Below are positions 60,956-64,000 of a stretch of 64,000 nucleotides of DNA, piece by piece. Made by a program: the position numbers and the translations under genes. The notes below the pieces were generated by a model that was not told the DNA's origin, did not search any database, and worked only from the letters and a program-made list of their open reading frames with translations. This stretch comes from Loxodes magnus (taxonomy: Eukaryota > Ciliophora > Karyorelictea > Loxodida > Loxodidae). Position 1 is the stretch's first letter; each line of letters begins with the position of its first letter. The stretch lies in NCBI GenBank assembly GCA_946699065.1, contig CAMPDV010000008.1, forward strand, positions 1,054,001-1,118,000, written 5' to 3'.

Positions 60956-62981
60956 AAGACTATTATAATATCTTTAATATCTGAGTAAGAAGATTGAAGT
61001 CTATAAAATGAAAGTTAAAAGGGCTAAGTTTATAAGTTTCGGTGATTGCTTTTAGAAGTAGAAAGAGAAATAATTGAATGAGAAAAATGAACTTGAAAAG
61101 GATATAGGATTTATTTAATAGCTAATGAATGAAAAAGCTAGTTATAAGATAAAATTATTTGAAAATGATTTGAGTGCTTTTATTATAAATAAGGAGATAT
61201 AATCTGAATATAACACTTAGGATAATTTTAAATGAAATAGAGTTGATGAAATATAGTTTAACAGTAGATTATTAAATGATAAAGAGTTTTAATAAAGAGG
61301 CAAATAGCTGATAGCGTAAAATGAAGAAAGGGATTTTAGTAAAGAAATAAGCTAAAATAACTTACTATAAATGATGAGCGAAATAGATTTCTTAGACATT
61401 TAATTATCAACTTACTATCATGAAGATACTAAGCTTATATTACAAAAAATTAGCTTCAATTCACCTGATTAATAAAGCGAAGAAATATTTAATTTACGAA
61501 ATTACGAAATTAAATTTAGCAAGCAGGAAATAAAGAAGGAAGCATTTTTTAATTCTTAAGCCTATATAGTATCTTCATAGTCTAGCACAGGAAGTTTTTA
61601 GTAAATAGAATCTCCTTAGCTTATAGCTTTATAATCAAACAACGTTTTTAAGTTTAATTAAATTTATTAACCAATCAAGTAAATTGAAGAAGATGAAAAC
61701 GCTTACTCCTTGAAATGTTAAAATCTAGAAGTTCATTTTGATAAAAGGGTATCTTTTAATTAAAATTGTTTAGGAGAGAAGCAAAGAAAATTATTTATAG
61801 GTTTTGAAGAAAGAAAATAAAGCCAAAGTTAATAGTTTTTCTAAATAGAGTTACCTTATTTAGAAGATTTAAATATATACTAATTCCAAAGACCTAGTTT
61901 TCTTAATCTTCTTTAAATCCCTTAAATTTAACCTCCATATTTGCATGATTTTTCAATCAATTAAATAATTAAACTTGATCAATTAGCAGAACTTCCTGAT
62001 AATTTTAAGGATAAGAATATAAAAGTCCAAATATTCCCTTAGAATTGAAAAAGTCTTGGATCTTAGTCATTTTAGAACTGATTTGCTTGATAATTTGAGG
62101 AAGATTAGAGTGATTATCACTAAGAAATTGATGTTACAAATTATTGAAAAACTAAAAGCCACTAGATTGTTGGTTAGAAGTACTTTCTTTCCAAAATACG
62201 CTATTCACTTTTAATTAGTTAATCTTAAAAAAGTAATCCAATCAAAAGAAAATCTTAAAAAAGAGTTAAGCTTGAAGATTCATAGAAAGAAATATTAGCT
62301 ATTAATTTGAATTAAGATAAAAATATACCTACTATTTTTTAAAACCAAGATCAAAGTTAAAAAAGTTTAGGAAGAAAGTAAATGGAAACGATCTAAAAAA
62401 CCCCTAATGAAAAGCTTGAGCAAGTTGAAGATATGACGCATAAAACTGACTAAAAACAAGAAAAACAAAAATAATAAACAAAAGAAGTTGAAAAGATATC
62501 ATCGTAAGCAATTTCAAAACTAAATGTTTTGATATCTGATGAATTAGCTAATTTTATTCCTACTTTACTAGAATAATCAAACTTCAATATTATAATAATG
62601 AGAAAATTAGATATGGATTTATGTGACGTGTAATTGGGGGAAATGTGCATTTTGCTTAGAAACGCATAGTAAATACATAAATTTTTGACAGTTTCACTTA
62701 TAAATTTGAGCTTTAAATTCTAGCAAATAATATTAATTGTTCTGACAAACGAAATTGATGATTATAAAAATTTTCATGAGCTTTATAAATTTTGCTACGC
62801 TATAAACAAAAAGAAATAATGGAATATATAAATAAACTTCGCTCTTACTTGTGAAGACGTTTAAATAATAATCGAAAATAGCATAAATCACCAAATTCAG
62901 AATTTTAATTAGATATAAGTTTACTATAACTAATTACTTTCTTAGCTTTAATTAGCTAGTAATTAAGAGGTAAATAAATGA
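60948..62981 (+). CDS. Hydrophilic coiled-coil protein of unknown function
   Basis: 677 aa in one frame, from ATG 60948 (context AAAATG) to TGA 62979. The N-terminal 90 residues are helical and charged (KIEVYKMKVKRAKFI; KEKQLNEKNELEKDI). The middle is Ser/Gln/Asn-rich with scattered aromatic motifs (SLGSQSFQNWFAWQFEEDQS, Trp from TGA). A Lys/Glu/Gln coiled stretch near residue 490 leads into a more ordered C-terminal region (ISKLNVLISDELANFIPTLL). No recognised domain, signal or membrane helix. It begins directly at the end of the cNMP gene on the same strand and might be its continuation rather than a separate gene. Confidence 0.65.
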
Positions 62982-63517
62982 TAGAAATTTGGAATAAGCA
63001 TTTATAACTCTGCTATGATCTAACTTTATTGCTAGAAAGTTTAGATTAATTATATTGATGAACTTAATCCGATACTATCTGATAAACTAATAACACATAT
63101 GAAAGCTGTTATAAAAAAAGTGAAACGATGATCCTTAATAAAAATGCAAATATTATTTTAATTTTGTAAATTTTTTGATTTTCTTATAAAAAATTGATCC
63201 AATATAATTTTATCATTATTTCACTATCTATTAACCTCTTCCCTTATTTTTATAGTTTAGAAATAAATCAGCAATATACTTTAACCAATTCTTGTTTGTG
63301 ATTTTTAGTTTGACATCTTAAGTTTTTAAATTAAAGAAAATGCAAAATTAATATTACTTAATTTAGTGGCAATTATTGCTAGACTTATGAACTATAATTT
63401 ATATTATAAGCTTATTTACTTCACTTAGATATATTATGCTACAGTTTTACATCTTCATATTAATAAGTGATAGCTTCTGTATAATATAATAGTTAAAATT
63501 TATATTTATTAGATTTC
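62982..63517. other. Intergenic between convergent genes
   Basis: About 540 bp of AT-rich DNA between two 3' ends. Nothing seen. Confidence 0.5.
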
Positions 63518-64000
63518 TCATTTTATCAGATTCTTCAATCTTTTTGTGTATTTATATGCACCTGAATTTATAAAATATTATAATCCAAACTCATAGTCTC
63601 TGCTTCTACTTTCTTTAACCTCAAAATTCTACTTTTTATTTTCTGGTTATTTTGTTTTATCTTTTTTTGTTTTGACTTATTGACTTTAGATGATTTATTT
63701 TTCTTTCACTTTTAATCCCTTGGGACTATTGATAAGCGACTTGGAATTATTCTCCCTTTATTCCTGTGTTTAATTCTAAAAAGTCACAATTGATTTACTT
63801 TTTTAAGATAACATTATATGAGGAAGCTTAGGTGATGGCGTTATTGATAGAGATATTTTGATATTAGAGATATCATTAAGTTCGCTTGATATTGAAGATT
63901 TTAACTTTTTAAACTTTCACGCTTTATGTTGCTTACTCCATTTGTCGTTTTAGAGTTGATAGGTAAACTACCTTAAGCTCATATAATTTTTATTATTTAT
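63518..64000 (-). CDS. C-terminal part of an unknown hydrophilic protein (gene leaves the window)
   Basis: Minus-strand frame open from the right edge to TGA 63520-63518, about 160 residues. The composition is clearly coding-like: Ser/Lys/Gln-rich with SSISSELNDISNIKISLSIT, then KSLINSPKGLKVKEKQ, and an ordered end SRDYEFGLQYFINSGAYKYT. An in-frame TGA is read as Trp within HKAWKF. No domain recognised. The start lies beyond position 64000. Confidence 0.65.

Noticed and set aside
1-64000. Mitochondrial origin, because TGA codes Trp
   Set aside because: TAA and TAG are also read as Gln, spliceosomal GT-AG introns interrupt genes, and the gene content (SK channel, TTLL, MND1, ABCA) is nuclear.
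1-64000. CRISPR arrays, insertion sequences, transposases, riboswitches
   Set aside because: No direct repeats with spacers, terminal inverted repeats with a transposase-like ORF, or bacterial-type signals were seen; the organism is eukaryotic.

Overview
The window looks like nuclear DNA of a ciliate whose code leaves no codon reserved for termination. Long conserved reading frames appear only if TAA and TAG are read as Gln and most in-frame TGA as Trp, while a final TGA ends nearly every gene. This matches the karyorelict nuclear code (NCBI table 27; Loxodes-like) better than the Condylostoma code (table 28), because TAA and TAG are dispensable as stops in almost all genes here. The DNA is very AT-rich, and the genes carry spliceosomal GT-AG introns of only about 16-40 nt. 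Gene structures were worked out by hand from the sequence. Splice sites were accepted when they restored a conserved reading frame.

Layout. 0-8 kb: a small two-helix membrane protein (possibly RNASEK-like), a degenerate hybrid histidine kinase with an intact receiver domain, and an SK-type calmodulin-gated K+ channel. 8-11.3 kb: meiotic MND1 on the minus strand and an unknown gene with four short introns. 11.6-15.7 kb: a tandem pair of seven-helix receptors whose alignment gives internal proof of the code. 16.5-24.2 kb: a GYF-like/double-PH protein, a tubulin tyrosine ligase-like (TTLL) enzyme divergent from a CFAP77-like axonemal protein, and an L-type lectin cargo receptor. 24.7-29.7 kb: a very large CH-like/alpha-solenoid/coiled-coil protein. 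31.7-37.4 kb: a full-length ABCA-type transporter on the minus strand. 39.2-46.7 kb: a TmcB-like multipass PAS protein followed by an unknown membrane protein. 47.4-51.7 kb: an ankyrin-SAM-SAM protein and a WS/DGAT acyltransferase. 51.7-59.3 kb: a 7.6 kb stretch where I see no gene. 59.3-63 kb: a double cyclic-nucleotide-binding-domain protein packed against a coiled-coil protein. 63.5 kb to the end: the 3' part of a minus-strand gene that leaves the window.

Functionally the set is a normal eukaryotic mix weighted towards ciliate surface and cilium biology: ion channel, receptors, PAS sensor, cyclic-nucleotide binding, tubulin modification and axonemal proteins. I see no transposon, CRISPR array, virus, rRNA or tRNA gene. 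The most unusual biology is the ambiguous code combined with tiny introns. Some introns are multiples of three with no TGA inside, so they stay silent in any frame-based gene finder.
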